Positions 1-9,130 of a DNA stretch of 64,000 nucleotides are shown here, piece after piece (position 1 is the first letter of the stretch; the number at the start of each line of letters is the position of its first letter). The stretch is taken from contig NZ_CP016076.1 of assembly GCF_001941625.1 (NCBI RefSeq), positions 5,564,001-5,628,000 on the forward strand, given 5' to 3'. Source of the stretch: Actinoalloteichus fjordicus. GTDB taxonomy: Bacteria; Actinomycetota; Actinomycetes; Mycobacteriales; Pseudonocardiaceae. The notes under the pieces were generated by a model that was given only the letters and a program-made list of their open reading frames with translations, was not told the DNA's origin and did no database searches. The position numbers and the translations under genes were made by a program.

Positions 1-576
1 TCCCGAGCCCGCCCGAGTGATCTCGTCGCGGCCGGGACCACCGGCAATACCGGGTGCAGGCCGCCGATCGGCTCCGGTTCGACGACAGGCCGATCCGTAC
101 CGGGTTCGCCGCCACGCCGGACATCTCTGGCGGCGTGCCGTCGCCGCGAGTGCCCGGCCGTTGGGTTCAGCCGCAGGAGACACGATCGCGGGCCCACGAC
201 CCGACGTCGATCGCGATCCCGCCTCGGCCGAGCGCCGGGCGCGCGGCGAGCACTGCGCCTTCGCAGGCGGTGAACATCGTGCCTTCGCAGGCGGTGAGCA
301 CTGCGCCTTGTACAGGGGTCGAGTCCCACAGGGACCTGCCGCCCGGCCGCGAAGCGCCTGCAAGACGCCTCGGGAGACACCGGGCCCGTCAGCGCGCGCA
401 GGCTCGCGGAACCCGGCGCGGGCACCGGGTTCCGCCGCCAGGACACCGACCGACGCACGCCGTGCTCGCACCGGGACGAGACGTGTTCCCCGCCCGCACG
501 CACCGGGACGGCCGGGGATCACCGCCACACCGCGCACGACAGTCCGCAGCCGGGCCGCGCCGTCGTGCCGCAGGGA
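1..576. other. Left-edge stretch with no supportable gene
   Basis: Open frames here run on all strands, as expected in GC-rich DNA, and have low-complexity Arg/Pro/Ala-rich translations without a recognisable domain. The only structure I see is the 24-bp tandem repeat at 246-310. The stretch lies downstream of the LacI gene on the minus strand. Confidence 0.5.
246..310. repeat. 24-bp tandem repeat, about 2.7 units
   Basis: Units start near 249, 273 and 297 and share the core GCCTTCGCAGGCGGTGA. The core contains the small hairpin CGCCT-TCGC-AGGCG. The third unit diverges after GCCTT. In one forward frame it would encode an eight-residue Gly-Glu-His repeat, but nothing else supports a gene there. 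Confidence 0.75.
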
Positions 577-1632
577 TCACGGCCGCTGTGCCGAGGAGAG
601 TCCTCGTCCCGGCGGGCCAACCGATTCGCGGACGATCAGTTCGGAAGACAGCCACACCAGCCCGTCCGGACCCGGCATGTCGTCCGCCCCGATGGCGAGC
701 TTGCCCGCCCGCGCCGCCGCCTCGCGCAGCGGAAGCCGCACCGTGCTCAGCGCAGGCGCCGCGTCCAGCGCGACGGGCAGATCGTCGAAGCCCGCCACCG
801 AGACGTCCTCCGGCACGCGCACGCCCTGCTCGCGCAACGCGGCCATCACGCCGAGGGCGGTGAGATCGTTGCCCGCCACCACCGCAGTGCAGTCCACGCC
901 CCGCCGCACGAGTTCCATGCCTGCGGCGAAACCCGAGGCGCGCGAGAAGTCGCCGCGCAGAGCCGCCCCCGCCGCCGGGTCGAGCCCGGCGGCCAGCAGC
1001 GCATCGCGGTGCCCGGCCGCCCGCGCGCTGGTGGTGGTGTTGGCCTCCGGACCGGAGACGTAAGCGATCCTGCGGTGTCCCATCGCCAGCAGATGCCGGG
1101 TGAGTGTCCGCGCCCCTCCCCTGTTGTCGAACAGGATGCTGACCGCCTCGCTGTCCGGCGGGGCCTGCCGACCGCAGAAGACGACGCGGGCGCCGCGTTC
1201 GTGACACTGACGGATCAGCTGTGCGACGCGCTCGGCATGGTCGGGGTCCTCTCGGCCGCCGCCGGTGAGGACGATGGCCCTGGCCCGCTGTCGCAGCAGA
1301 AGCTGCATGTACTTCAGTTCGTCCTCCGGCGACCCTGCGGTGTTGCAGATCACCGCGAGCAGTTCGGCCCCGCCCGCCTCCCATTGGATCCCGCTGGAGA
1401 GGATTCCGAAGAAGGGGTCCGAGACGTCGTTGACGATCACGCCGAGCATGTCCGAACTGGCCGCGGCCAAGGCCCTGGCCGGACCGTTGACCACATAGTC
1501 GAGCTCGTGCAGTGCGGCGAGCACCCGAGCCTTCGTCCCCGGCGAGACCGGGTAGTTGCCGTTGAGCACACGAGAGACGGTGGCGGTGGAAACCCCGGCT
1601 CTCGCAGCGACATCGACCAACGTCGGCGCCAC
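577..1632 (-). CDS. LacI-family transcriptional repressor
   Basis: This is a 351-residue LacI/GalR-type regulator of normal family length. An N-terminal LacI helix-turn-helix (residues about 3-50, with VDVAARAGVS and TATVSRVLNG) is followed by a periplasmic-binding-protein-like effector domain to the end. The gene is transcribed away from the DUF993/epimerase operon, and the intergenic region holds a promoter and a LacI-type palindrome at 1723-1736. The same operator motif recurs at 46115, 46264, 53175 and 53357, next to the uronate catabolism, importer and pectate lyase genes. I infer that this protein, or a close paralogue, controls a pectin or uronate regulon. The effector cannot be read from the sequence. 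Confidence 0.93.
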   Translation of the reverse strand: MAPTLVDVAARAGVSTATVSRVLNGNYPVSPGTKARVLAALHELDYVVNGPARALAAASSDMLGVIVNDVSDPFFGILSSGIQWEAGGAELLAVICNTAGSPEDELKYMQLLLRQRARAIVLTGGGREDPDHAERVAQLIRQCHERGARVVFCGRQAPPDSEAVSILFDNRGGARTLTRHLLAMGHRRIAYVSGPEANTTTSARAAGHRDALLAAGLDPAAGAALRGDFSRASGFAAGMELVRRGVDCTAVVAGNDLTALGVMAALREQGVRVPEDVSVAGFDDLPVALDAAPALSTVRLPLREAAARAGKLAIGADDMPGPDGLVWLSSELIVRESVGPPGRGLSSAQRP

Positions 1633-1685
1633 GCTCGACCTCCGATCACGAACAGTGCCCGCTCGTCCACGCGGTGCGCAGGCTA

Positions 1686-1736
1686 TTGACAGCGCGTACT
1701 GGCGCGCTTAGTTTACGGTCACAGTAAGCGCTTTCT
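1686..1736 (+). promoter_or_regulatory. Promoter with LacI-type operator at the start point
   Basis: A TTGACA hexamer at 1686-1691, a 17-bp spacer and TAGTTT at 1709-1714 form a good sigma-70-type promoter for the downstream operon. The operator AGTAAGCGCTTTCT at 1723-1736 sits just after the expected transcription start, the classic position for LacI-family repression. Confidence 0.75.
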
Positions 1737-1810
1737 ATAGCCTTTGTCTCGGTCCTTTTCGCCAAGGAGGCCCCGGGGCGTGGTGACGACGTGGACATGG
1801 AGCGGACCCT

Positions 1811-2968
1811 GTGACTCTGAAGCTGCCCACCTCGACCGGCGAGTTCCTCGACTACGTCCCCAGATCGACGGGCGCCCTGGACGCCAGAGGCCCGAGTCCG
1901 ACGAGCCGGGTCCTCTACGCGGCCGCGCACGTCGTGGCCGACCCGCTCGCCGACAACACTCCCGGCAGGCCGGCTCGGCCCGACTGGGAGGCGACGATGG
2001 CCTTCCGCCGACACCTGTGGGCACACGGGCTCGGCGTCGCCGACGCGATGGACACCGCACAGCGCGGCATGGGGCTGGACTGGCCCACCGCCGCCGAACT
2101 GATCCGCCGCAGTGGCGCCGAGGCCAAGGAGCTGGGCGGGCTGCTGGCCTGCGGCGTCGGCACCGATCAGGTCCGTGAGGACACCACGAGCCTCGACGAC
2201 GTCATCGCGGGCTATGTCGAGCAGGCAGCGGTCGTGCAGGACGCGGGCGCCACCGTGATCCTCATGGCGAGCAGGCGGCTGGCCGCCGTCGCCCGGGGGC
2301 CGGAGGACTACCACCGGGTCTACTCGACACTGTTAGAACAGCTCGACTCCCCCGCGATCCTGCACTGGCTCGGCCCGATGTTCGACCCCGCGCTCACCGG
2401 CTACTGGGGTTCGACGGACCTGGACCTGGCCACCGAGGTCTTCCTCGACGTGATCAAGGCGCACTCCGACAAGGTCGACGGCGTCAAGATGTCGCTGCTG
2501 GACGCCGATCGGGAGATCGGAGTTCGACGCAGGCTGCCCGACGGAGTCCGCTGCTATACCGGCGACGACTTCCACTACCCCGAACTGATCAAGGGCGACG
2601 ACCAGGGACACAGCGACGCGCTGCTGGGCATCTTCGATGCGATCGCCCCGGCCGCCGCCGCCGCGCTGCGCAGGCTGGACGCAGGCGACGTCGAGTCCTA
2701 CGACCAGATCATGGCGCCCACCGTGCCGTTGTCCCGGCACATCTTCGGCACGCCCACGTACTACTACAAGACGGGCATCGTGTTCCTCGCCTGGCTGGCG
2801 GGACATCAGGAGCACTTCCGCATGGTCGGTGGTCTGGAGAGCGCTCGGTCGGTCCCGCACCTCGCCCGGCTGTACGTGCTGGCCGACGAGGCCGGACTGC
2901 TGCCGGACGCGGAGCTGGCGGAACGTCGGATGCGGCAGTTCCTCGATCTGGCGGGAGTGCCGCAATGA
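1811..2968 (+). CDS. DUF993 family protein (dihydrodipicolinate synthase-like)
   Basis: This 385-residue protein matches the DUF993 group, which is distantly related to class I aldolases of the dihydrodipicolinate synthase (DapA) type. The substrate is unknown. The GTG start is the first start codon in this frame; AAGGAG at 1764-1769 is too far upstream to be its ribosome binding site. The gene overlaps the following epimerase-like gene by four bases (ATGA), so the two are translationally coupled. The promoter in front carries a LacI-type operator shared with the pectate lyase and uronate genes at the far end of the window. I infer a sugar-acid or ketose lyase role; the exact reaction is not supported. 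Confidence 0.85.
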   Translation: MTLKLPTSTGEFLDYVPRSTGALDARGPSPTSRVLYAAAHVVADPLADNTPGRPARPDWEATMAFRRHLWAHGLGVADAMDTAQRGMGLDWPTAAELIRRSGAEAKELGGLLACGVGTDQVREDTTSLDDVIAGYVEQAAVVQDAGATVILMASRRLAAVARGPEDYHRVYSTLLEQLDSPAILHWLGPMFDPALTGYWGSTDLDLATEVFLDVIKAHSDKVDGVKMSLLDADREIGVRRRLPDGVRCYTGDDFHYPELIKGDDQGHSDALLGIFDAIAPAAAAALRRLDAGDVESYDQIMAPTVPLSRHIFGTPTYYYKTGIVFLAWLAGHQEHFRMVGGLESARSVPHLARLYVLADEAGLLPDAELAERRMRQFLDLAGVPQ

Positions 2969-3789
2969 GCGACCTGAGCCGACTGAGCCTCAACCAGGCG
3001 ACCATCAAGTACGCCGGAATGGAACAGGCGGTCAGCGCCTGCCTGCGCGCGGAGATCCCGGGAATCGGGCTGTGGCGCGAGCCGGTCGCCGAGTACGGAC
3101 TGCGCAAGACCGGCGCGCTGCTCCGGCAGGCGGGCCTGACGCCGACCTCGATGTGTCGGGGCGGATTCTTCACCTCGCCGGATTCCGACCAGCGGATCAA
3201 GGACCTCGCCGACAACCGGGCGGCGGTGGACGAGTGCGCCGAACTGGGCGTGCCAGAACTGGTGCTGGTCTCCGGCGGACTCCCCGAGGGCAGCCGGGAC
3301 GTCGACGGGGCGCGGTCGCTGGTACTGGACTCGCTGGCCGAACTGGCTCCGTACGCCGGTGAGCGCGGGGTGCGGCTGGCGATCGAGCCGCTGCACCCGA
3401 TGTTCTGCTCCGACCGCTGCGTCGTGGCGACACTGGCCCAGGCTCTCGACCTCGCGAGTCACTTCCCCGCCGAGCAGGTCGGCGTCGTCGTGGACACCTA
3501 TCACATCTGGTGGGACCCGACCGTCTATCAGGCGATCGAGCGGGCCGCGGGTCGGATCTCGGCGTTCCAGGTGTGCGACTGGATCACGCCGCTGCCTGCG
3601 GGTGTGCTCCTCGGTCGCGGAATGATGGGCGACGGCTGCATCGAGCTGCGTCGGATGCGCAAGGCCGTCGACGAGGCGGGCTACGCCGGACCGATCGAGG
3701 TCGAGATCTTCAATCAGGAGATCTGGGATGCCGACGCCCTCGAGATCGCGGAGCTGACGGCGGCCAGGTACATCGAGCACGTGCTCTGA
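2965..3789 (+). CDS. Sugar phosphate isomerase/epimerase (xylose isomerase-like TIM barrel)
   Basis: The 274-residue protein resembles the AP endonuclease 2 / xylose isomerase-like TIM-barrel family. It has the expected metal-site segments: the IEPL region near residue 140, VVDTYHIWWD near residue 175, the HVCDW-like FQVCDW near residue 210, and the C-terminal EVEIF strand. It starts inside the stop of the DUF993 gene (ATGA overlap). The pair probably acts in one carbohydrate pathway controlled by the LacI operator upstream. A hairpin terminator follows at 3831. The specific substrate cannot be assigned. Confidence 0.88.
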   Translation: MSDLSRLSLNQATIKYAGMEQAVSACLRAEIPGIGLWREPVAEYGLRKTGALLRQAGLTPTSMCRGGFFTSPDSDQRIKDLADNRAAVDECAELGVPELVLVSGGLPEGSRDVDGARSLVLDSLAELAPYAGERGVRLAIEPLHPMFCSDRCVVATLAQALDLASHFPAEQVGVVVDTYHIWWDPTVYQAIERAAGRISAFQVCDWITPLPAGVLLGRGMMGDGCIELRRMRKAVDEAGYAGPIEVEIFNQEIWDADALEIAELTAARYIEHVL

Positions 3790-4146
3790 TCCGCCGCCTG
3801 GCCGACGACGCCCGAAAAGGGGCGCACTGGGCGGGTCCGACGGCCGCCACCGTCGGACCCGCCGCAGGTTCCGCTGCACTTCGTCAACGCCCACGGTATG
3901 GAGCCGTGATCGGGCTCGACCGGGCCCGCGGCCCGAACGAGCCGAGCGCCGGACCCGTCTGACGTCCAGATCCTCCTCAGCGCCGACGCCGAGCCCCGGG
4001 CCGTCGAGGCGATCCGCATCCGCGTTGCGCTCCCCGTGGCCCCCGATCTGGCGGACCGCCGACGCAGCCGCCGCTGCACCCCTCGCGCGGCCTGGCCTCG
4101 GCCGCCACCGACCCGGTGCCCCGCCCGTCGGTGGTCCGGGCCGGGC
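3790..4146. other. Intergenic region between convergent genes
   Basis: It holds the terminator at 3831-3862. I see no gene in the remainder. Confidence 0.6.
3831..3862. terminator. Hairpin terminator after the epimerase gene
   Basis: A perfect 13-bp stem, GCGGGTCCGACGG, with its complement and a 6-nt loop (CCGCCA). There is no clear T-run, as is common in actinomycetes. It lies between convergent genes and could act in both directions. Confidence 0.75.
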
Positions 4147-5382
4147 TCAGCCGATCAGCTCGCGCAACACTCGCGCCGACGATCGCTCCCGCCGATGAGC
4201 GTCCAACACCCCGAACGGCACGTCATAGCCCGCCAGCCACTCATAGTTGTCGATCGGCGTCCACAGATACGCGCCCGTGAGATTCATGCCGCGCGCCCGT
4301 GCCGCACGCAGCTGTGTGTCGACGGCCCGCAGGTACTCCCCTCGCGCGGCGTCGTCGTTCCCGCCGTACCCGACTTCAGCCATTACCAGCTCCCGACCTG
4401 GCAGCGCGGTGTGCAGCCGATCCAGCACGATCCCCAGCCCGTCTGCCCAGGGCACGTACCCCAGTGGCCCCGGCGCCCGATCCGCGGGCCACGGCCGCAG
4501 CGATCCGTCCCCGGCGATCGCCGCACCGTAGTAGTAGGAGAATCCGATCTGATCAAATGCGGCAGCGGCAGGCAGCCAGGACCACAGCAACGCGTCGAAC
4601 CGCGCCGTCGCCGCTACGGCCGCCGCGCTGTCGTCCGCAGGCCACAACGGCGCCAACGACTGGTTAGAGGTCACCGGCAGTCCGGTCGCCTCCCGCAACA
4701 TCACCGCGGCCTGCGCATCGCATCGATGCATGACCTCCAGCGCCCGCGCGAACACCTCCAGGTCCCGCACCCCGGGCGGGAACGTCCCGTTCAGGTATGC
4801 CTTCATCGCGTAGGAGCCAGGATTGTTGATCGGCATCCAGCCGTCGACCTCGCCGCCGAAGTCCGCCGCGACCAGTTCGACCCACTCCCGCCACCGAGCC
4901 GCCGCGGTCGGCCCGGCGAACCCGCCCTCCTCGGCGAACCACCTCGGTATCGCCGAGTGCAACAGCGTCAACCACATCTGCAGACCCGCCTCCCGCCCCG
5001 CGGTCAGGACCCGCCGGACGTGCTCGACCTCCGCCCGGTCCACCCGACCCGGCTCCGGAACCACTCGAGCCCACGACACCGACGTCCGATACCGCGTCAC
5101 CCCCAGTGACCGGATCAATCGCAGGTCCTCGCGGTACCGCTCCCGGAACCCGGTGCCCGCCCCGGACGCCGGGGCCTTCCCTGCCTCCTCCCACCGAGAC
5201 CAGTCGTCCCGAGGCGAGGCCCCCTCATCCTGCACAGACGACGAGGCCGCACCCCACCACCAGCCACGATCGCCCGCGACCTGAGTCGTCTCGCCCACCG
5301 CCATACCTGTCGCCTCTCCCGTCACCATCCCCGCGACCACCGCCGCAGCACCACCTAGCACAGTCCGTCGCCGCACCGTCAC
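4147..5382 (-). CDS. Secreted GH1-like protein with acid/base Glu replaced by Asn
   Basis: The 411-residue protein has a Tat-type signal (RRRTVLGG, residues 4-11, then an Ala-rich stretch) and a glycoside hydrolase family 1 barrel. GH1 landmarks are present: the QDEGA sugar-binding segment at 51-55, LLHSAIPRWF near 140-149 (the family's L-x-H-x-x-P motif), DNYEW near the C-terminus, and Glu336 in VMAEVG, the expected nucleophile. The strand-4 motif that normally reads NEP reads NNP here, so the acid/base Glu is Asn187 (codon AAT). The protein is slightly shorter than usual GH1 enzymes (about 450). It may hydrolyse only activated glycosides, or bind sugars without turnover. Gln at this position is known in plant myrosinases; Asn would be unusual. 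Confidence 0.85.
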   Translation of the reverse strand: MTVRRRTVLGGAAAVVAGMVTGEATGMAVGETTQVAGDRGWWWGAASSSVQDEGASPRDDWSRWEEAGKAPASGAGTGFRERYREDLRLIRSLGVTRYRTSVSWARVVPEPGRVDRAEVEHVRRVLTAGREAGLQMWLTLLHSAIPRWFAEEGGFAGPTAAARWREWVELVAADFGGEVDGWMPINNPGSYAMKAYLNGTFPPGVRDLEVFARALEVMHRCDAQAAVMLREATGLPVTSNQSLAPLWPADDSAAAVAATARFDALLWSWLPAAAAFDQIGFSYYYGAAIAGDGSLRPWPADRAPGPLGYVPWADGLGIVLDRLHTALPGRELVMAEVGYGGNDDAARGEYLRAVDTQLRAARARGMNLTGAYLWTPIDNYEWLAGYDVPFGVLDAHRRERSSARVLRELIG

Positions 5383-5651
5383 ATCGTGACATCGTGCGAC
5401 GACACGTCCGGCGGCCCCGCCTGGCTCCTACGGTCGTCTGCGTCGTGCAGATCGTCTTCTGCTGCCAGGCGATCCCGTTGGCTCAGTGCTGGCCAACGGA
5501 CCGTCGAGAGCGAGAGCACCGAGACGACGTCGTGTTGTCCTCCGTAGCCGATCGCCGCCGACAGAGCCTCAGCGGCTCGGCCCCGTGGCCACCGAACGAT
5601 CCGATCCGGGTCGTGTCCCGAACGTCTTGGAGACGAGACGAAGGAGACGAC

Positions 5652-6611
5652 GTGGTGAACGGCGCGGTGACGACTGGACAGGACTCCACGGCACGACGCA
5701 TCCGCATGCTGGTCGAGCGGCTGATCGGCACCGTGCCCCCGCTGCGCATTCGCGCCTGGGACGGCAGTGAGACCGGCCCGACCGGGACTCCGGATCGATC
5801 TCCGCCGCGCGGGCGACGACCGACGGCGACATCGCCGCACCGGCCGTCGCCCCTACCCCCGACCAGGCCGAGGCCGCGCTGGAGCAGGACCAGTACGACA
5901 AGCTGGAGCTGGCCTGTCGGAAGCTGGGGCTCGCATATCCTGCACGCCGCGCGATGGCATGGCGTGCACGTGACCGGCGTGACGCTGTCTCTGTCACAGT
6001 TCGATCACGTCGGGGGACAGATCGTCGAACTGGGCATCACCGTTCGGGTGACTGTGCGGCCCCAGGACTACCGGGAGCTTGCTGATCAGCCCTACGATTC
6101 CGTCGCCAGCATCGAGATGGGTGAACACGTCGGCGAGGACCAATACCCCGTGTACGTCACCACGCTGCATCGCCTGCTGCGGCCCGGCGGCAGGCTGCTC
6201 CTCCGACAGATGAGCCGGGGCGCGAACGCGCCGGGAGGCGGTGCCTTCATCGAGTCCTACATCACGCCGGACATGCACATTCGCCCGTCGGGCAGCACGA
6301 TCGGACTGTTGGAACGGGCCGGACTGGAAGTGCGCGACGTCGAGTCGCTGCGTAAGCACTACGTCACGACGGTCGACGCCTGGGCCAGGACCTTGGAGAC
6401 GGACCGGGCTCGGGCGACGCGACTGATCGGGCCGCAGAGCTGCCGAGTCTGGCGGTTGTACCTCGCAGGCGACGGCCTCGCCTTCGCCGAGAACCAGATG
6501 GGTGTCGATCAGATCCTCGCGGTGCGGCCGACCCCCGCAGGGGACGGTCTGATGCCCGCCGATCGACGCGATCAGCTGGTGCCGAGCCTGGAACGGGGAT
6601 TCGCCGCATGA
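5652..6611 (+). pseudogene. Cyclopropane-fatty-acid synthase-like methyltransferase, internally decayed
   Basis: The end of the frame (from HILHAARWHG to residue 319) matches CFA synthase-type SAM methyltransferases: QDYRELADQPYD, SIEMGEHVG, LRPGGRLLL, VESLRKHY and the C-terminal AFAENQMGVDQILAV. The N-terminus (VPPLRIRAWDGSETGP) also fits. Between them about 150 residues are missing. A remnant (EQDQYDKLELACRKLGL) is encoded at about 5882-5932 in a different frame, and the glycine-rich SAM-binding motif DVGCGWG is absent. Internal deletions with frameshifts explain this best, although the first frame stays open by chance. AAGGAG at 5641 precedes GTG codons at 5652 and 5655. The stop overlaps the next start (ATGA), so it may still help translate the downstream gene. 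Confidence 0.75.
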
Positions 6612-7423
6612 GTCCGGAGGCGGTGGGCCCGCTGCTCCTCACGCTCGGGGTGAACGCGGCCGTCATCGCGGCGGTGATGCTCGGCGCCTTCCTGATCGGC
6701 CTGCGGCGCGGACGCCACGACGGCATCGACGTCGTCTGGGGCGCGGGCTTCGTCGTGATCGCACTGGTGACCTTCGCATCGTCGCGGGGGCACGGCGAGG
6801 AGCTGACCCGCGTTCTGTCGACCGTGCTCACCTCCGTCTGGGGTCTGCGACTGGCGACGCACATCGCGCGGCGCTCCCGAGGCGAGCCAGAGGACCGGCG
6901 CTACGTGGAGATCCGCGAACGCGCGGCGGGCGATCCGCGCCTGCATCTGCTGCGGGTGGTCTATCTGCCACAGGGTCTGGTGCTGTGGCTGGTCTCGACG
7001 CCGGTTCAGGTCGGGCAGTTCCTGGCCGATCCGATGACGCCGTTGCTGGTCGCGGGCGTGGTGCTGTGGCTGATCGGCTTCCTCTTCGAGACGGTCGGCG
7101 ACCACCAGCTCACCCGCTTCCGATCAGACCCGGCCAACGCCCACCAGGTGCTGGACACCGGTCTGTGGCGGTACACCCGACATCCGAACTACTTCGGCGA
7201 CGCCACCGTCTGGTGGGGACTGTTCCTCGTCGCCTGCCAGGGCTGGCCCGCGCTGCTGACCCTGCCCGCCCCGTTGCTGATGACCTTCCTCCTGGCCGGC
7301 GGGACCGGCAAGCCGCTGCTGGAGCGACAGCTTCGCCTGCGTCGTCCCGGCTACGCCCACTACGTCACCACCACGAGCGGCTTTCTGCCGCTGCCGCCGA
7401 AGAGAAAGCGAGTCGACAGGTGA
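6608..7423 (+). CDS. DUF1295 membrane protein (steroid 5-alpha-reductase-like)
   Basis: This 271-residue polytopic membrane protein has about six hydrophobic segments. It carries the DUF1295 C-terminal signature GLWRYTRHPNYFGDATVWWG near residues 180-200 and a final PGYAHYVTTTSGFLPLPP segment. Members of the family resemble NADPH-dependent steroid or isoprenylcysteine reductases and methyltransferases. In actinomycetes they are commonly found next to CFA synthase-type genes, where a role in fatty-acid methyl-branch or cyclopropane chemistry is suspected. It overlaps the upstream methyltransferase relic by four bases and the downstream peroxiredoxin by GTGA, forming one transcription unit. Confidence 0.87.
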   Translation: MSPEAVGPLLLTLGVNAAVIAAVMLGAFLIGLRRGRHDGIDVVWGAGFVVIALVTFASSRGHGEELTRVLSTVLTSVWGLRLATHIARRSRGEPEDRRYVEIRERAAGDPRLHLLRVVYLPQGLVLWLVSTPVQVGQFLADPMTPLLVAGVVLWLIGFLFETVGDHQLTRFRSDPANAHQVLDTGLWRYTRHPNYFGDATVWWGLFLVACQGWPALLTLPAPLLMTFLLAGGTGKPLLERQLRLRRPGYAHYVTTTSGFLPLPPKRKRVDR

Positions 7424-7899
7424 ACACCGGAGACCTGGTACCTGATTTCACGCTTCCCGACGAACAGGGCACGGCACGCTCCCTGACCGAGCTGCTCGCA
7501 GACGGCCCGGTGGTGCTCTTCTTCTACCCGGCGGCGATGTCGAGCGGCTGCACGACCGAGGCCTGTCACTTTCGCGATCTGGGGGCGGAGTTCCGCGAGG
7601 TGGGTGCGGTGCGGGTGGGAATCAGCGGCGACTCGGTGAGCAGGCAGCAGGAGTTCGCCGCGAAGCACACCTTCGACTATCCGCTGCTCTCCGATGCCGA
7701 CGGCGACGTGGCGCGCCTCTTCGGGGTCCGCCGCCGGTTCGGTCCGATGGACATCAAGCGGCACACGTTCGTCATCGGCGTCGACCGGCGGGTGATCGCC
7801 GTGGTGAAGAGCGAGATCCGCATGTCGGTGCATGCCGACAAGGCGCTGGCGGCTCTGCGGGCTCACGCGCAGAGCGGGAGTGCACCCGAGGAGAGCTGA
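7420..7899 (+). CDS. Peroxiredoxin, BCP/PrxQ type
   Basis: This 159-residue thiol peroxidase would reduce H2O2 and organic peroxides in the cytosol. The thioredoxin fold starts with PDFTLPDEQG. The active site SSGCTTEAC gives the peroxidatic Cys44 and the resolving Cys49, spaced by four residues as in atypical two-Cys PrxQ enzymes. The GTG start at 7420 overlaps the stop of the DUF1295 gene. Linkage to a lipid-modifying operon suggests protection of lipids or of a radical/oxidase step, but that is inference. Confidence 0.92.
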   Translation: MNTGDLVPDFTLPDEQGTARSLTELLADGPVVLFFYPAAMSSGCTTEACHFRDLGAEFREVGAVRVGISGDSVSRQQEFAAKHTFDYPLLSDADGDVARLFGVRRRFGPMDIKRHTFVIGVDRRVIAVVKSEIRMSVHADKALAALRAHAQSGSAPEES

Positions 7900-8031
7900 T
7901 CCCCGCTGTCGGGTTCACGACGGGCCGTCGACGCCGCAGGTGCGGCGGCTTTCTGTCGTCCCTATACCGCCGCAGCCGCGTCGTCCCGGCGATTCGCCCG
8001 TCGCGAACCGGACAGGAGACCCCTCGGTCAC

Positions 8032-8044
8032 TATCGTCGATCAC
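8032..8044 (+). promoter_or_regulatory. Leaderless-type -10 element for the DUF427 gene
   Basis: TATCGT at 8032-8037 lies seven bases before the ATG at 8045, and there is no Shine-Dalgarno. The start codon is therefore probably the first transcribed codon. Confidence 0.55.
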
Positions 8045-8839
8045 ATGTCACTCACTATGGGCAACGGTCCGTTCGCGAAGCCCCTCGCAGGCGAGTTGAA
8101 CTTCGATCTGAGTGCCGCCGCGCCGGGACACGTGCTCTACGTGCATGATTTGGATCGCCGGATCAGGGGCGAGTTCGCCGGGCAGATCGTGGTGGACACC
8201 GTCCGCGCCAGGATGCTGCACGAGACGAGGCTGCTGCCGCAGTGGTACCTGCCGATCGAGGACGTCGTTCCAGGGGTGCTGGTCGAGAGCGAGCACCGGA
8301 CGCGGTGTCCGTTCAAGGGCGACGCCCGGTACTGGCACCTGCGTGTCGGCGATCGGGTGGTCCACGACGCGGTGTGGTCCTACCCCGAGCCGGTGCCGGG
8401 CTGCCCGGACCTCCGAGGGCTGGTCGCCTTCTACCATGATCGGCTCGACGCCTGGTTCGAGGAGGACGAGCGGCTCCCGGCACACCCGCGCGATCCGTTC
8501 CACCGAGTGGACGCACGGAGGTCAGGCAGACGGGTGACGGTGCGCATCCACGACGTGCCGGTGGGCGAGAGCACCGATGCCGTCGTGTTGTTCGAGACCG
8601 GACTGCCCGCTCGCTGGTATCTGCCCGCCGATGACGTGGCGACCGAACTCCTGGCCCCCTCCGAGACCGTCACGACCTGCCCGTACAAGGGAGAGGCGAG
8701 CTACTTCCACTTCCGGGCCGATGCGGGAGATGCCGACGACGTGGCGTGGAGCTATCCCGAGCCGCTCGCGGAGGCACGACCGGCTGTGGGCATGCTGAGC
8801 TTCGCCGGCCCGGCGGTGTCGGTGACGGTCGAGACGTGA
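8045..8839 (+). CDS. Tandem DUF427 domain protein
   Basis: The 264-residue protein contains two DUF427 modules, roughly residues 30-130 and 160-255. Each has the family signature: ETRLLPQWYLPIEDV / CPFKGDARYWHL / AVWSYPEP in the first, and ETGLPARWYLPADDV / CPYKGEASYFHF / VAWSYPEP in the second. DUF427 proteins are small soluble beta-rich proteins of unknown function. The ATG at 8045 is preferred because a -10-like TATCGT lies seven bases upstream; an in-frame ATG at 8057 is an alternative. It appears to be a single-gene unit. Confidence 0.9.
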   Translation: MSLTMGNGPFAKPLAGELNFDLSAAAPGHVLYVHDLDRRIRGEFAGQIVVDTVRARMLHETRLLPQWYLPIEDVVPGVLVESEHRTRCPFKGDARYWHLRVGDRVVHDAVWSYPEPVPGCPDLRGLVAFYHDRLDAWFEEDERLPAHPRDPFHRVDARRSGRRVTVRIHDVPVGESTDAVVLFETGLPARWYLPADDVATELLAPSETVTTCPYKGEASYFHFRADAGDADDVAWSYPEPLAEARPAVGMLSFAGPAVSVTVET

Positions 8840-9130
8840 CCGACGCGGCCTGACCAGCGAACCGGCCCGCACCGACAGCGCCCTTCGACCGGGCCCGACA
8901 CGATGTCCACCCGCGGTCTGAGCAGCTTCTCGGGCCTGCCCCCGCCGAGCCGTGGAACGACGGCCGAACATCTGGCCGCCGTCAGGCGCAGTGCATACGT
9001 CCGACACCAGCCGATTATTTACCGCCGCTTCCTAGTGTCAGGGCCTAACACGGGTTCACGCCGTGTTCGCGGACGAGGCGGGGACGAGGAGTCCTCGGAC
9101 GCCGCGATTCGATGCGGCCGGGAGGCGCGG

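Noticed and set aside
246-310. A short repetitive peptide (GEHCAFAG-like) encoded by the 24-bp repeat
   Set aside because: No ribosome binding site, no domain on either side and no stop near the repeat. It is treated as a DNA repeat only.
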